Positions 1-7,046 of a stretch of DNA of 12,772 nt are shown here, piece after piece. Source of the DNA: Prevotella sp. (GTDB taxonomy: Bacteria; Bacteroidota; Bacteroidia; Bacteroidales; Bacteroidaceae); the NCBI GenBank assembly GCA_021204605.1, contig JAJPZD010000277.1:1-12772 (forward strand), read 5' to 3'. The notes beneath the pieces were generated by a model. The model searched no databases, had not been told where the DNA came from, and saw only the letters and a list, made by a program, of their open reading frames with translations. The stretch's first letter is position 1. The number at the start of each line of letters is the position of its first letter. A program made the position numbers and the translations under genes.

Positions 1-2
1 TC

Positions 3-80
3 CAAGGACGTAGGTGGGAGGCGAGGGTGTTGCACTTCTATGTTGAATGTACACAATTATATACCATAATGGACACTTAA
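3..80 (+). other. possible C-terminal end of an upstream ORF (uncertain)
   Basis: One frame is open from the left edge to a TAA at 78-80 and reads QGRRWEARVLHFYVECTQLY before a short tail. The first 30 bases are more GC-rich than the AT-rich DNA that follows, which would fit the end of a gene or a junction. I do not recognise the peptide, and a second frame is also open to a TAA at 67-69. The segment is too short to show that it is coding. It could equally be non-coding or the end of a mobile element. Confidence 0.15.
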
Positions 81-140
81 TGAAGTGCAAAATCAATGTT
101 ATACTTTCAATGAAAGCAATATTTTGGTAATGTTGCACTT
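30..140. repeat. three copies of TTGCACTT (two direct, one inverted) upstream of the R-M gene
   Basis: TTGCACTTC occurs at 30-38. Its exact reverse complement GAAGTGCAA is at 82-90, and TTGCACTT recurs at 133-140. The first pair makes perfect 9-bp inverted repeats bounding a 61-bp segment. Copy spacing is about 50 bp. A separate small palindrome, CTTTC-AAT-GAAAG, lies at 104-116. They could be operator sites for the downstream gene, the ends of a tiny mobile remnant, or chance in AT-rich DNA. I see no target-site duplication around the 61-bp segment. Confidence 0.35.
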
Positions 141-209
141 GCCAAGTTGATTCTATGTAAAAAAATTAATCGGCAGTATGAATAATACAGAATTTCTAAA
201 AAAATTATA

Positions 210-217
210 TATCTTTG
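210..217 (+). promoter_or_regulatory. Bacteroidetes -7 element for the R-M gene
   Basis: TATCTTTG matches the Bacteroidetes -7 consensus TAnnTTTG and is followed by GCAC, a frequent context at such promoters. Transcription would start around 222-226 and leave a leader of about 40-70 nt, depending on the start codon used. No clear -33 TTTG is visible at the usual spacing of about 19-21 nt. Confidence 0.55.
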
Positions 218-263
218 CACATTAACTGACAAAATCCTTGAATAAGGATTAATCGAATAACCT

Positions 264-2726
264 TTGAAAATAGTAGATATGTTGTATAGTCCAAATATGC
301 GTGAGGAGGAGTTGAAAAACAAAGTAGCGGAGGATTGGTTTTCAATGTTTGATACCACGCAGATAGTAGGCGATGTAGATTTTTCCGTTGCACTGAAACA
401 CGACAAACAAAGCCTATGGAACGAGTCTGAATTTTTACTTTGGGCTGAGGCAAAGCGAGGCACTCATCACGACATTTATGAGTCATTTGTTCAACTTATT
501 CTCACTATCGGTAAAGCACGAACTTATGACCAATATATTCCTCCGACATTCCTCGGTGCGTTTGACTCGGAGAAGATAGCTTTCATACAATATAACTCTG
601 TGATGTATCTTTTTTCGCTCAATGACTTTAACTGGAATGTTACACCGTCAAACCACGAGACGAAAGAATTCAAACATGTGATGGAACTTGTCAAACATAT
701 ACTTGACAAGGACACACTACTTTACAAATACAACGAACACGGTAAGGAGTTGCGTGCTTTTATTAAGGCGAATTTTCGTTTGAACAAAGAAACACTTACG
801 GCAATAAGTGTAAATAAGAATAACTTTACGCATGTTTATCACAAATGGCTTTGCGAGGTGAAACATACCATTGCTATCGACTGGGAAGTCGCGAGAAAAG
901 AAAATCTAATTGACGGTGATTTTTATTTGGCCGATTTGCTATCGGAAAACAATATGTCGATTAAAGATAAACTCTTTGTGTTGCTGTGTAATAATCTATA
1001 TAAATATAATATCACTCGCAAATCTTCGGGGGCTCTCCAATATGAGACTATTGACTTCAATGATGGGCAAGAGGCTCACAAACATTTTTGGAAACGATAC
1101 ACCCGGCCACCAAAGCAAGAATACTGGGACTATATTTGCAACCGTCGTGACTTACTTGTGCCGCAAGATGTGCGGGAGCGAAAGGGTTCGTTCTTTACTC
1201 CGGCGCGTTGGGTGGAATTGTCTCAGGAATATATCGCGCGGGAACTTGGCGAAGATTGGCAAGATGAGTATTTCGTGTGGGATTGTTGCGCCGGAACGGG
1301 GAACCTGTTAGCAGGCTTGACCAATAAATATAATCTCTATGCGTCGACCCTTGACAGCCAAGACGTGAAAGTAATGCAAGACATGATTGCATCGAACAGT
1401 ATAAATTTGCTCGATAGCCATGTCTTTCAGTTTGATTTCCTTAACGACAGTTTCGAAAAGCTCCCGCAGTCTTTACGGGAGATAATCAACGACGAGGAGA
1501 AGCGAAAAAAACTCGTTATCTATATTAATCCGCCCTATGCAGAGGCTGCAAGTACGCACACCATTACGGGAAAAGGACAAAACAAAAAGGACGTGGCTGT
1601 ACAAAATCTAACATATAAGAAATACTTGCCAAAAATAGGAATTGCAGGAAGAGAGCTCTTTGCACAATTCTTCATTCGTGTGTTTTACCAACTCCATGGC
1701 GTGATTCTTGCAGAATTTTCAACTTTGAAAATTCTGCAAGCACCTAATTTTAGGGAGTTCAGGTCTGTTTTCAATGCTCAATTAGGTAGAATGTTTATTG
1801 TCCCAGCTTTCACATTTGACAATGTAAAAGGTAGATTCCCTATAGGATTCTTTATATGGGATACTGCAAAAAAGGAAGTATTTGTGCAGACAAAAGCAGA
1901 CGTATATGATGAACACTCTAAATATATAGGACAGAAGACAATTGCACTCATGGAAACATCAAAGTCTATAAATGATTGGATAATCTCTACACGGAACAGA
2001 ACAAATGAGACGGAAATAGGATATATGTCTGCAAAAGGCAATGACTTTCAAAATGCGAACTACAATTTCATTATTAATAATAAAGAGCAACTTCCTCACC
2101 CACGTGGTACATCGATAACAGATAAGAATATAAAGGAAATTGTTATTTACTTGGCTGTTCGACAATGTATAGAAGCTACATGGCTTAACGATAGAGACCA
2201 GTTCTTTTTCCCAAAAGACACATGGGAAGATGATTTGGAATTTCAATCGGATTGCCTTGCATATACTCTCTTTCACAGACAGAATAGAATATCGGCAGTA
2301 AATGGCTTGAATCACTGGATACCATTTACCGAAGAAGAAGTAGGCGCAAAGGAGCGATTCCACAGCCATTTTATGGCTAATTTTATATGCGGAAAAAGAA
2401 AGACAATGCCAAAAGCAGATTTATTCACTGCTCCTGATTCTTCTTCGACACTAACGGCCATAGTATTTTCGACCGAAGCGCAAGCAGTAATGGATGCCGG
2501 ACGTGAGTTGTGGCGCTACTATCATAGCCACTCACAGATAATCAACGATGCCTCTTACTACGACATACGTTTTTTCTTTCAAGGGAAAAACGACAAGGGG
2601 AAGATGAACTCAACATCTGACAATAAAAGATATTGCGAGTTACTTGGTGCATTGCGTGAGACCCGTGAGCGTCTTGCTGCCAAACTGCAAGAAAAAGTGT
2701 ACGAGCATGGTTTCCTCATGCAGTAG
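264..2726 (+). CDS. type IIG-like restriction-modification enzyme: putative nuclease fused to N6-adenine DNA methylase
   Basis: This protein probably both cuts unmodified DNA and methylates adenine within its own recognition site, using S-adenosylmethionine. Residues 37-64 resemble a PD-(D/E)XK nuclease core: D37/D39 in GDVDF, then E62-A-K64 in a hydrophobic WAEAKRG strand. The methylase core has the SAM-binding motif DCCAGTGNLL (340-349), preceded by KGSFFTP, and the catalytic NPPY (422-425), typical of N6-adenine methylases. The roughly 300 residues after about 520 would carry target recognition. At 820 aa it suits single-chain R-M enzymes of the Eco57I type. No separate specificity, methylase or nuclease gene is visible. 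The longest start is a TTG at 264, with an in-frame stop at 258-260. ATG at 279 (815 aa) or 297 is equally possible and may be preferred, because TTG starts are uncommon. The gene is more AT-rich than the operons to its right and lies beside decayed DNA, suggesting transfer. The methylase assignment is firm; nuclease activity is inferred. Confidence 0.88.
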   Translation: MKIVDMLYSPNMREEELKNKVAEDWFSMFDTTQIVGDVDFSVALKHDKQSLWNESEFLLWAEAKRGTHHDIYESFVQLILTIGKARTYDQYIPPTFLGAFDSEKIAFIQYNSVMYLFSLNDFNWNVTPSNHETKEFKHVMELVKHILDKDTLLYKYNEHGKELRAFIKANFRLNKETLTAISVNKNNFTHVYHKWLCEVKHTIAIDWEVARKENLIDGDFYLADLLSENNMSIKDKLFVLLCNNLYKYNITRKSSGALQYETIDFNDGQEAHKHFWKRYTRPPKQEYWDYICNRRDLLVPQDVRERKGSFFTPARWVELSQEYIARELGEDWQDEYFVWDCCAGTGNLLAGLTNKYNLYASTLDSQDVKVMQDMIASNSINLLDSHVFQFDFLNDSFEKLPQSLREIINDEEKRKKLVIYINPPYAEAASTHTITGKGQNKKDVAVQNLTYKKYLPKIGIAGRELFAQFFIRVFYQLHGVILAEFSTLKILQAPNFREFRSVFNAQLGRMFIVPAFTFDNVKGRFPIGFFIWDTAKKEVFVQTKADVYDEHSKYIGQKTIALMETSKSINDWIISTRNRTNETEIGYMSAKGNDFQNANYNFIINNKEQLPHPRGTSITDKNIKEIVIYLAVRQCIEATWLNDRDQFFFPKDTWEDDLEFQSDCLAYTLFHRQNRISAVNGLNHWIPFTEEEVGAKERFHSHFMANFICGKRKTMPKADLFTAPDSSSTLTAIVFSTEAQAVMDAGRELWRYYHSHSQIINDASYYDIRFFFQGKNDKGKMNSTSDNKRYCELLGALRETRERLAAKLQEKVYEHGFLMQ

Positions 2727-2756
2727 TCAATGGTATATTTGTTGATCTTCATTGTC

Positions 2757-2781
2757 ACAGAGAGTTATTTATGAACTCTGT
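2757..2781 (+). terminator. weak imperfect hairpin after the R-M gene
   Basis: ACAG-(AG)-AGTT at 2757-2766 can pair with AACTCTGT at 2774-2781 around a 7-nt loop, with a 2-nt bulge. It sits 31 nt after the stop codon of the R-M gene. No T-tract follows, so it is a poor rho-independent terminator and may only protect the 3' end or be chance. Confidence 0.25.
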
Positions 2782-2812
2782 AGATTAATCATCACGGATA
2801 TGCCTTTCCCGT

Positions 2813-3087
2813 TTATCGTGAAATTCTGAATTCCCGGCTAGGTTCGATTTGCCAATCATAAATTCCATTAGCGACGTCAGCAACCTCTTTGTAGGTCTGC
2901 CGGTGTTTTGTTTCTTCGAACGGCTATCTGCTGTCCGCATAATCACACATCCAATTTCCGACTGCCTGCTGCCGTTCCTTTGTCTTGCCAAAATCCCGCA
3001 TCACACTCTTGATGTCGGCAGCTTCGGAGGTACAGAATATTGATATCACAAACAAAGGGAAAGAAAACTCCCTTTTGTCTGCGTTTC
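2813..3087 (-). pseudogene. decayed coding remnant with in-frame amber codon
   Basis: In one minus-strand frame about 91 codons are interrupted by a single stop. The stretch includes SEAADIKSVMRDFGKTKERQ and ends CDYADSR at a TAG (2924-2926). It continues in the same frame with TYKEVADVANGIYDWQIEPS before a TAA at 2813-2815. The amino acid mix is protein-like and carries on across the TAG, as expected for a gene fragment that has decayed. There is no good start: the frame opens after a TGA just beyond 3087. I do not recognise the family. A 68-codon ORF in another frame over the same bases (2785-2991, starting MARQRNGS) is less protein-like. A small DNA-binding or phage/plasmid-type protein is possible but unsupported. 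Confidence 0.4.
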
Positions 3088-3359
3088 AAATTAATCTTTT
3101 TCAAATAATGTCCAAGCATTTTTTATCAAGTATATAAATGAATTAAGACTGATGATATAATTGAGTCCAAAAAAGAAATTGGTATTTGGATATTGTGCAG
3201 TATATGCAAAATCAAACAATAATATTTCAAAAATGCTGATTAAGCATGGCATTATTACTTATGAAACACTCTGTAATATTATGTAATATTTTGAAATAGA
3301 ATGACCTTTTTAGCAAGCAAAAACCGTGTTTTGAATTTCTCGTGAATTTCCCGATGAAA
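3088..3359. other. AT-rich intergenic region with nested inverted repeats
   Basis: I find no convincing gene here. TATTTCAAAA (3223-3232) is the exact reverse complement of TTTTGAAATA (3289-3298). Between them ATGCT (3233-3237) can pair with AGCAT (3243-3247). A tandem 10-bp repeat, TGTAATATTA followed by TGTAATATTT, spans 3272-3291. These could form a cruciform or a structured transcript, but AT-rich DNA gives such matches easily. No -7 element clearly precedes them. Confidence 0.3.
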
Positions 3360-3360
3360 C

Positions 3361-3397
3361 AAATCAGGCAGTCAGCGAAGTGCTAACTGCCTGATTT
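3361..3397 (-). terminator. rho-independent terminator of the tRNA gene
   Basis: A perfect 12-bp inverted repeat, AAATCAGGCAGT (3361-3372) and ACTGCCTGATTT (3386-3397), surrounds a 13-nt loop. It begins 6 nt beyond the 3' end of the minus-strand tRNA. Read on the minus strand, the GC core of the stem is followed by ATTTGTTT, a short T-rich run, as expected for a terminator. Read on the plus strand it is followed by only a few T. Confidence 0.8.
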
Positions 3398-3403
3398 TCA
3401 GCG

Positions 3404-3477
3404 TGGGCCATCCAGGGCTTGAACCTGGGACCTCCAGATTATGAGTCTGTTGCTCTAACCAACTGAGCTAAAAGCCC
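3404..3477 (-). tRNA. tRNA-Met (CAT), elongator type
   Basis: The minus strand folds as a 74-nt cloverleaf. It has a GGGCTTT/ATGGCCC acceptor stem with one U:U mismatch, a D-arm GCTC-AGTTGGTTA-GAGC, and an anticodon loop CTCATAA with CAT at 3443-3441. The T-arm is CCAGG-TTCAAGC-CCTGG, and the discriminator base is A. CCA is not encoded. The anticodon stem lacks the three G:C pairs of initiator tRNA, so it is not tRNA-fMet. CAT also occurs in tRNA-Ile2, whose wobble C becomes lysidine. The sequence alone cannot exclude that, but elongator Met is the usual reading. The gene is a single unit with its own promoter and terminator. Confidence 0.85.
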
Positions 3478-3508
3478 TACTTTAACCATAGCTTCAAGTT
3501 TCTGTGTG

Positions 3509-3540
3509 CAAAGGTACATCTATTTGGGTAAATCACCAAA
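3509..3540 (-). promoter_or_regulatory. promoter of the tRNA gene (-7 TACCTTTG, -33 TTTGG)
   Basis: On the minus strand TACCTTTG (3516-3509) matches the -7 consensus TAnnTTTG, and TTTGG (3540-3536) fits the -33 box. About 20 nt separate TTG from TA, the expected Bacteroidetes spacing. Transcription would begin about 7 nt downstream, giving a tRNA leader of about 25 nt. Confidence 0.75.
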
Positions 3541-3598
3541 TATTTTATCGAAAATCTATTTAACGGCTTCAGAAAAAGAGGTTTGTTGGATTTCAGCA

Positions 3599-3613
3599 GA
3601 CTTAATTTAAGTC
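3599..3613. repeat. 15-bp palindrome GACTTAATTTAAGTC
   Basis: GACTTAA and TTAAGTC form perfect 7-bp arms around one T. The palindrome lies between the divergent promoters of the tRNA and the Ca2+-ATPase operon, about 60-75 bp upstream of the latter's -7 element. That position suits an operator for a dimeric regulator. Nearby, TTAACGGC occurs twice in direct orientation (3560-3567 and 3649-3656). Apart from these the 3541-3660 region holds nothing I can recognise. Confidence 0.35.
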
Positions 3614-3674
3614 AAATAATCGTTAAAAAAAGGATATTAAAATCCCTGTTAACGGCATTTTGATAAAAATATGC

Positions 3675-3682
3675 TAACTTTG
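3675..3682 (+). promoter_or_regulatory. -7 element for the Ca2+-ATPase operon
   Basis: TAACTTTG matches TAnnTTTG and is followed by GCAC. Transcription would start near 3688, leaving a leader of about 95 nt before the ATG at 3783. No -33 box at the ideal distance is evident. Confidence 0.65.
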
Positions 3683-3699
3683 CACTGGATAACGATATA

Positions 3700-3731
3700 A
3701 AAGGTAGAAAGATGTGCTCTTTGTACCCTTT
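3700..3731 (+). promoter_or_regulatory. leader hairpin upstream of the Ca2+-ATPase gene
   Basis: Bases 3700-3712 (AAAGGTAGAAAGA) pair with 3718-3731 (TCTTTGTACCCTTT) around a TGTGC loop. There are 12 base pairs, one G:G mismatch and one bulged C. The stem starts about 12 nt after the expected transcription start and is followed by ATTTTGG, a short imperfect T-rich run. It could act as an attenuator or an mRNA-stabilising stem. It matches no riboswitch class that I know. Confidence 0.4.
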
Positions 3732-3768
3732 ATTTTGGTGTCCGTTGCAGGTAACAAAATGTAAATAG
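3712..3768 (+). other. possible 18-codon leader ORF
   Basis: ATG at 3712-3714 opens a frame encoding MCSLYPLFWCPLQVTKCK, ending in TAG at 3766-3768, 14 nt before the Ca2+-ATPase start. It begins inside the hairpin stem. It may be a chance ORF; position within the leader is the only support. Confidence 0.15.
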
Positions 3769-3782
3769 ATATTACAAATTTT

Positions 3783-6386
3783 ATGAGCAACGAAATTAAT
3801 CCATTATTCAAGAATCCAACCGGATTGACTGATAATGAGGTGATAAAAAGCCGTGCAGAACACGGAGACAATATTCTTACGCCTCCCAAGAAAACTCCTT
3901 TGTGGAAGCTTTACCTCGAAAAATACAAGGACCCTATCATCAAAATTTTACTTTTAGCTGTTGTCTTCTCGCTTGCCCTCTCCATAATACAAGGAGGATT
4001 TGTCGAGACATTGGGTATTATAATAGCTATTATCCTTGCAACTACAATCGGCTTTTGTTTTGAGATGGATGCCGCAAAGAAATTTGATGTCCTTACGGCA
4101 TTGGGCGAGGAGAGTCATGTCAAGGTGCGCCGCAATGGAAAAGTGCTTGAGGTGGCTCGAAAGGACATCGTGGTAGGCGACATCGTCATAATAGAGGTGG
4201 GCGATACCATGCCTGCCGACGGTACGCTGATTGAGTCAAACGACTTGCAGGTTGATGAGTCCTCGCTGACTGGTGAACTTGTGGCGAATAAGCATGCTGA
4301 CCCCGACAAGAACGATCCAGAAGCGACCTACGCTTCTTCGAGAGTGTTACGTGGTACTATGGTGATGGACGGACGTGGCGTGTATCAGGTTACGGAGGTA
4401 GGCGATGCTACCGAAATAGGTAAGGTGGCGCAAAGCAGTATGGAGGTAACATCAGTAAAGACACCGCTTAACATACAACTTGAGAAACTGTCGAAACTGA
4501 TAAGCAACTGGGGTATCGGTATCTCTATCGCCGCTTTCGTGATTTTCCTTGGACGTGATATCATCATGGATAAGGAGGGAATATGGCATTCTACCGAATA
4601 TCTTGAGATGTGCCGTATTGTATTGGAATATTTTATGATGGCTGTTACTCTTATCGTAATGGCTGTGCCGGAAGGTATGCCTATGGCTGTTACTCTCAGT
4701 CTTGCACTTAACATGCGCCGTATGTTGAAAAACAACAATCTTGTGCGAAAGCTCCATGCTTGTGAGACGATGGGTGCTGTGACAGTGATTTGTACTGACA
4801 AGACTGGTACTTTGACGCAGAACAAGATGCAGGTGGCTGATTTGGCAGAATATGAGAACTGCGAATTGATGGGCGAGGCAATATCCCTCAATACTACTGC
4901 ATATCTCGATGAGGAGGATGGTAAAGGTATAGGCAACCCTACAGAGGTTGCCCTTTTGTTGTGGCTTGACGGACAAGGCACTGATTATAAGACGGTCAGG
5001 GCTAAGCATCGCATAGAGCGACAGATACCGTTCTCTACTGAAAGGAAATATATGGCTACTATTGCAAAGGTAGGGAAGAAGAAAATACTCTTTGTGAAAG
5101 GTGCACCAGAGATAGTGGCCGCTTTCTGTGATGTTGATGAGAATATGTTGACAGACATTCGCAAGCGGCTCACTGGCTATCAAAACCAGGCGATGAGGAC
5201 ACTTGCCTTTGCTTGCAGGGAATTGGATGACCGAGAGGACAGTGAGAAGTTGATTTTCGATGAGAACTTGCACCTCACATTTCAGGCTGTCGTAGCCATC
5301 AACGACCCGATACGCCTTGACGTCCCCAAGTCGGTTAAAGACTGTCTCGATGCGGGCATTAAGGTGAAGGTGATTACCGGTGACACATCCGCCACGGCAA
5401 TTCAGATCTCACGCCTTATTGGGATATGGGACGACAGCACTCCTGCCGAAGGGCATATCACGGGTACGGAGTTCGCTGCACTTAGCGATGAGGAGGCTTT
5501 CAACAGGGTTATGGAGATACGTGTGATGAGCCGTGCCCGCCCTACCGACAAGCAGCGTTTTGTTAATCTCCTGCAGAAACACAACGAGGTGGTGGCTGTT
5601 ACCGGTGACGGCACTAACGATGCTCCTGCATTGCACCATGCTCATGTGGGCCTCTCGTTGGGCTCCGGTACGTCGGTGGCTAAGGAGGCGAGTGATATGA
5701 CACTTATTGATGACTCCTTCGGCAGTATCGTGAACGCCGTGCTCTGGGGACGCTCCCTATACCGAAACATCCAGCGTTTCCTCTATTTCCAGTTGATAGT
5801 CAACGTAACGGCTTTGCTCCTCGTTTTGGGTGGTTCTATGATTGGCACGGAAATGCCTCTCACCGTAACGCAGATACTTTGGGTGAACCTTATTATGGAT
5901 ACTTTCGCTGCACTTGCCCTCTCGTCGTTGCCCCCTTCCAATGAGGTAATGCAGGATAAACCTCGCAAGCAGACTGATTTCATTATCACAAAGGGGATGG
6001 CAAGCGGTATTTTCGGTATCGGCATAACGCTCTTTGTCGTGATGTTCATAATGCTGATCTGTTATTCCGGCACGACAGGCGACCTACACCTGCATGAGCT
6101 TTCGATATTCTTCACCACCTTTGTGATGTTCCAATTCTGGAACTTGTTCAATGCCAAGTCGTTCGGATCAAACCACTCAACTTTTGAGGGCTTCTTCAAA
6201 GACAAGGGCCTTGTGCTGGTCTTGGTGCTCATTCTGCTTGGCCAGTGGTTGATAATCACTTTCGGTGGCGTGATGTTCCGCACAGAGCCGCTCACTCTCG
6301 TTGAATGGATTGTCATCATAGCCGCAACGTCATCCGTGATGTGGGCAGGCGAACTTTGGCGTATGATAAAAAGAAAAAGAGCTTAA
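3783..6386 (+). CDS. calcium-translocating P-type ATPase, type IIB (PMCA-like)
   Basis: This is an inner-membrane pump that should expel Ca2+ from the cytoplasm at the cost of ATP. All P-type hallmarks are present: an N-terminal cation-ATPase domain, TGE (163-165) for dephosphorylation, the phosphorylated D339 in DKTGT, KGAPE (439-443) in the nucleotide domain, and TGDGTNDAP (607-615) at the hinge. Ion site: VPEGMP in M4 (E297) and NLIMD in M6 (N702, D706). In M5 N674 is kept, but position 677 is Ala where SERCA pumps have the site I Glu. This PMCA-like pattern implies one Ca2+ per ATP. Helix pairs lie near 51-92, 240-306 and 666-725, with the rest near the C-terminus. At 867 aa it lacks the long regulatory tail of eukaryotic PMCAs. 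It is first in a four-gene operon, 3 nt before the HAD gene. Ca2+ is inferred from family residues; Mn2+ transport is a less likely alternative. Confidence 0.93.
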   Translation: MSNEINPLFKNPTGLTDNEVIKSRAEHGDNILTPPKKTPLWKLYLEKYKDPIIKILLLAVVFSLALSIIQGGFVETLGIIIAIILATTIGFCFEMDAAKKFDVLTALGEESHVKVRRNGKVLEVARKDIVVGDIVIIEVGDTMPADGTLIESNDLQVDESSLTGELVANKHADPDKNDPEATYASSRVLRGTMVMDGRGVYQVTEVGDATEIGKVAQSSMEVTSVKTPLNIQLEKLSKLISNWGIGISIAAFVIFLGRDIIMDKEGIWHSTEYLEMCRIVLEYFMMAVTLIVMAVPEGMPMAVTLSLALNMRRMLKNNNLVRKLHACETMGAVTVICTDKTGTLTQNKMQVADLAEYENCELMGEAISLNTTAYLDEEDGKGIGNPTEVALLLWLDGQGTDYKTVRAKHRIERQIPFSTERKYMATIAKVGKKKILFVKGAPEIVAAFCDVDENMLTDIRKRLTGYQNQAMRTLAFACRELDDREDSEKLIFDENLHLTFQAVVAINDPIRLDVPKSVKDCLDAGIKVKVITGDTSATAIQISRLIGIWDDSTPAEGHITGTEFAALSDEEAFNRVMEIRVMSRARPTDKQRFVNLLQKHNEVVAVTGDGTNDAPALHHAHVGLSLGSGTSVAKEASDMTLIDDSFGSIVNAVLWGRSLYRNIQRFLYFQLIVNVTALLLVLGGSMIGTEMPLTVTQILWVNLIMDTFAALALSSLPPSNEVMQDKPRKQTDFIITKGMASGIFGIGITLFVVMFIMLICYSGTTGDLHLHELSIFFTTFVMFQFWNLFNAKSFGSNHSTFEGFFKDKGLVLVLVLILLGQWLIITFGGVMFRTEPLTLVEWIVIIAATSSVMWAGELWRMIKRKRA

Positions 6387-6389
6387 ACA

Positions 6390-7013
6390 ATGCAGCACCA
6401 TATTAAGAATATAGTTTTCGACTTCGGCTGTGTACTTGTGGACCTCAACAAGCAGCGGTGTGTCGATGCCTTCAACCGCATAGGAGCAGAGAATATCTCC
6501 AAATATGTTGATGAGAGCCGCCAGGAGGATTTTTTCCTCGATTTGGAGAAAGGGAAGATCGACATCCATGCCTTCTGTAATGCCGTAAGGCGAAAGTCGC
6601 CAACTTGCATAGCTTCCGACGAGGCTATCTGCAACGCTTGGAATATGCTGCTTGGGGGCATTCCTCTTAGAAGGCTGAAAAGGTTGATTATGCTTAAGGA
6701 CAGGTTCCGCCTGTTCCTTCTTAGCAACACCAACCCAATCCATTGGAACAAGGCTGTGGAGGATTATTTCCCTTGTGATGGCTTCGGTGTGGATGATTAT
6801 TTTGAGAAAACGTTCCTGTCGTATGAGATGCACCTTGTGAAGCCAGACACCCGTATGTTTCGCAGGATGCTCGTCGATGCGCACATTGATGCTGAGGAGA
6901 CGATGTTCATTGACGATTCGCCTATTAATTGCGCCGCTGCGAGTGAGTTGGGTATCACTACGGTTTTAGTGTCTAACGGCGATCAGTGGATAAATAATTC
7001 CACGTTGTTGTAA
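6390..7013 (+). CDS. HAD-superfamily phosphatase, YihX-like
   Basis: A small cytoplasmic HAD hydrolase (207 aa), probably removing phosphate from a sugar phosphate or other small metabolite. Motif I is FDFGCVLVD with nucleophile D11. Motif II is LLSNTN (S112, N113, T114), motif III is VKPD (K151), and motif IV is FIDDS (D175, D176). A helical cap lies between motifs I and II. The usual second Asp of motif I (DxD) is Gly13, as in E. coli YihX (FDLGNVIVD), a glucose-1-phosphate phosphatase. The overall pattern follows YihX, including SNTN and the spacing of later motifs. The start codon lies 3 nt after the Ca2+-ATPase stop, so the two are probably translated from one mRNA. The substrate cannot be read from sequence; an FMN phosphatase role is conceivable given ribF next door but is speculation. 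Confidence 0.88.
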   Translation: MQHHIKNIVFDFGCVLVDLNKQRCVDAFNRIGAENISKYVDESRQEDFFLDLEKGKIDIHAFCNAVRRKSPTCIASDEAICNAWNMLLGGIPLRRLKRLIMLKDRFRLFLLSNTNPIHWNKAVEDYFPCDGFGVDDYFEKTFLSYEMHLVKPDTRMFRRMLVDAHIDAEETMFIDDSPINCAAASELGITTVLVSNGDQWINNSTLL

Positions 7014-7046
7014 AAATTTATTTTTTTTCTGTCTGTCGAAAGTGTT

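Noticed and set aside
2785..2991. 68-codon minus-strand ORF (MARQRNGS...) in the gap after the R-M gene
   Set aside because: Another frame over the same bases reads as more protein-like on both sides of one stop codon, so this ORF is probably a shadow of that remnant.
3404..3477. tRNA 3' end as an attachment site for an integrated element
   Set aside because: I looked for a second copy of the tRNA 3' end within the window and saw none, and there is no integrase gene; the other end could lie outside the window.
4452..5273. 273-codon open frame antisense to the Ca2+-ATPase
   Set aside because: It lies opposite highly conserved ATPase sequence, is rich in His, Ser and Cys as antisense frames often are, and has no recognisable motif or promoter.
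7014..7046. T8 run between the HAD gene and ribF as a terminator
   Set aside because: No stable GC-containing stem precedes the T-run, so it is unlikely to end transcription.
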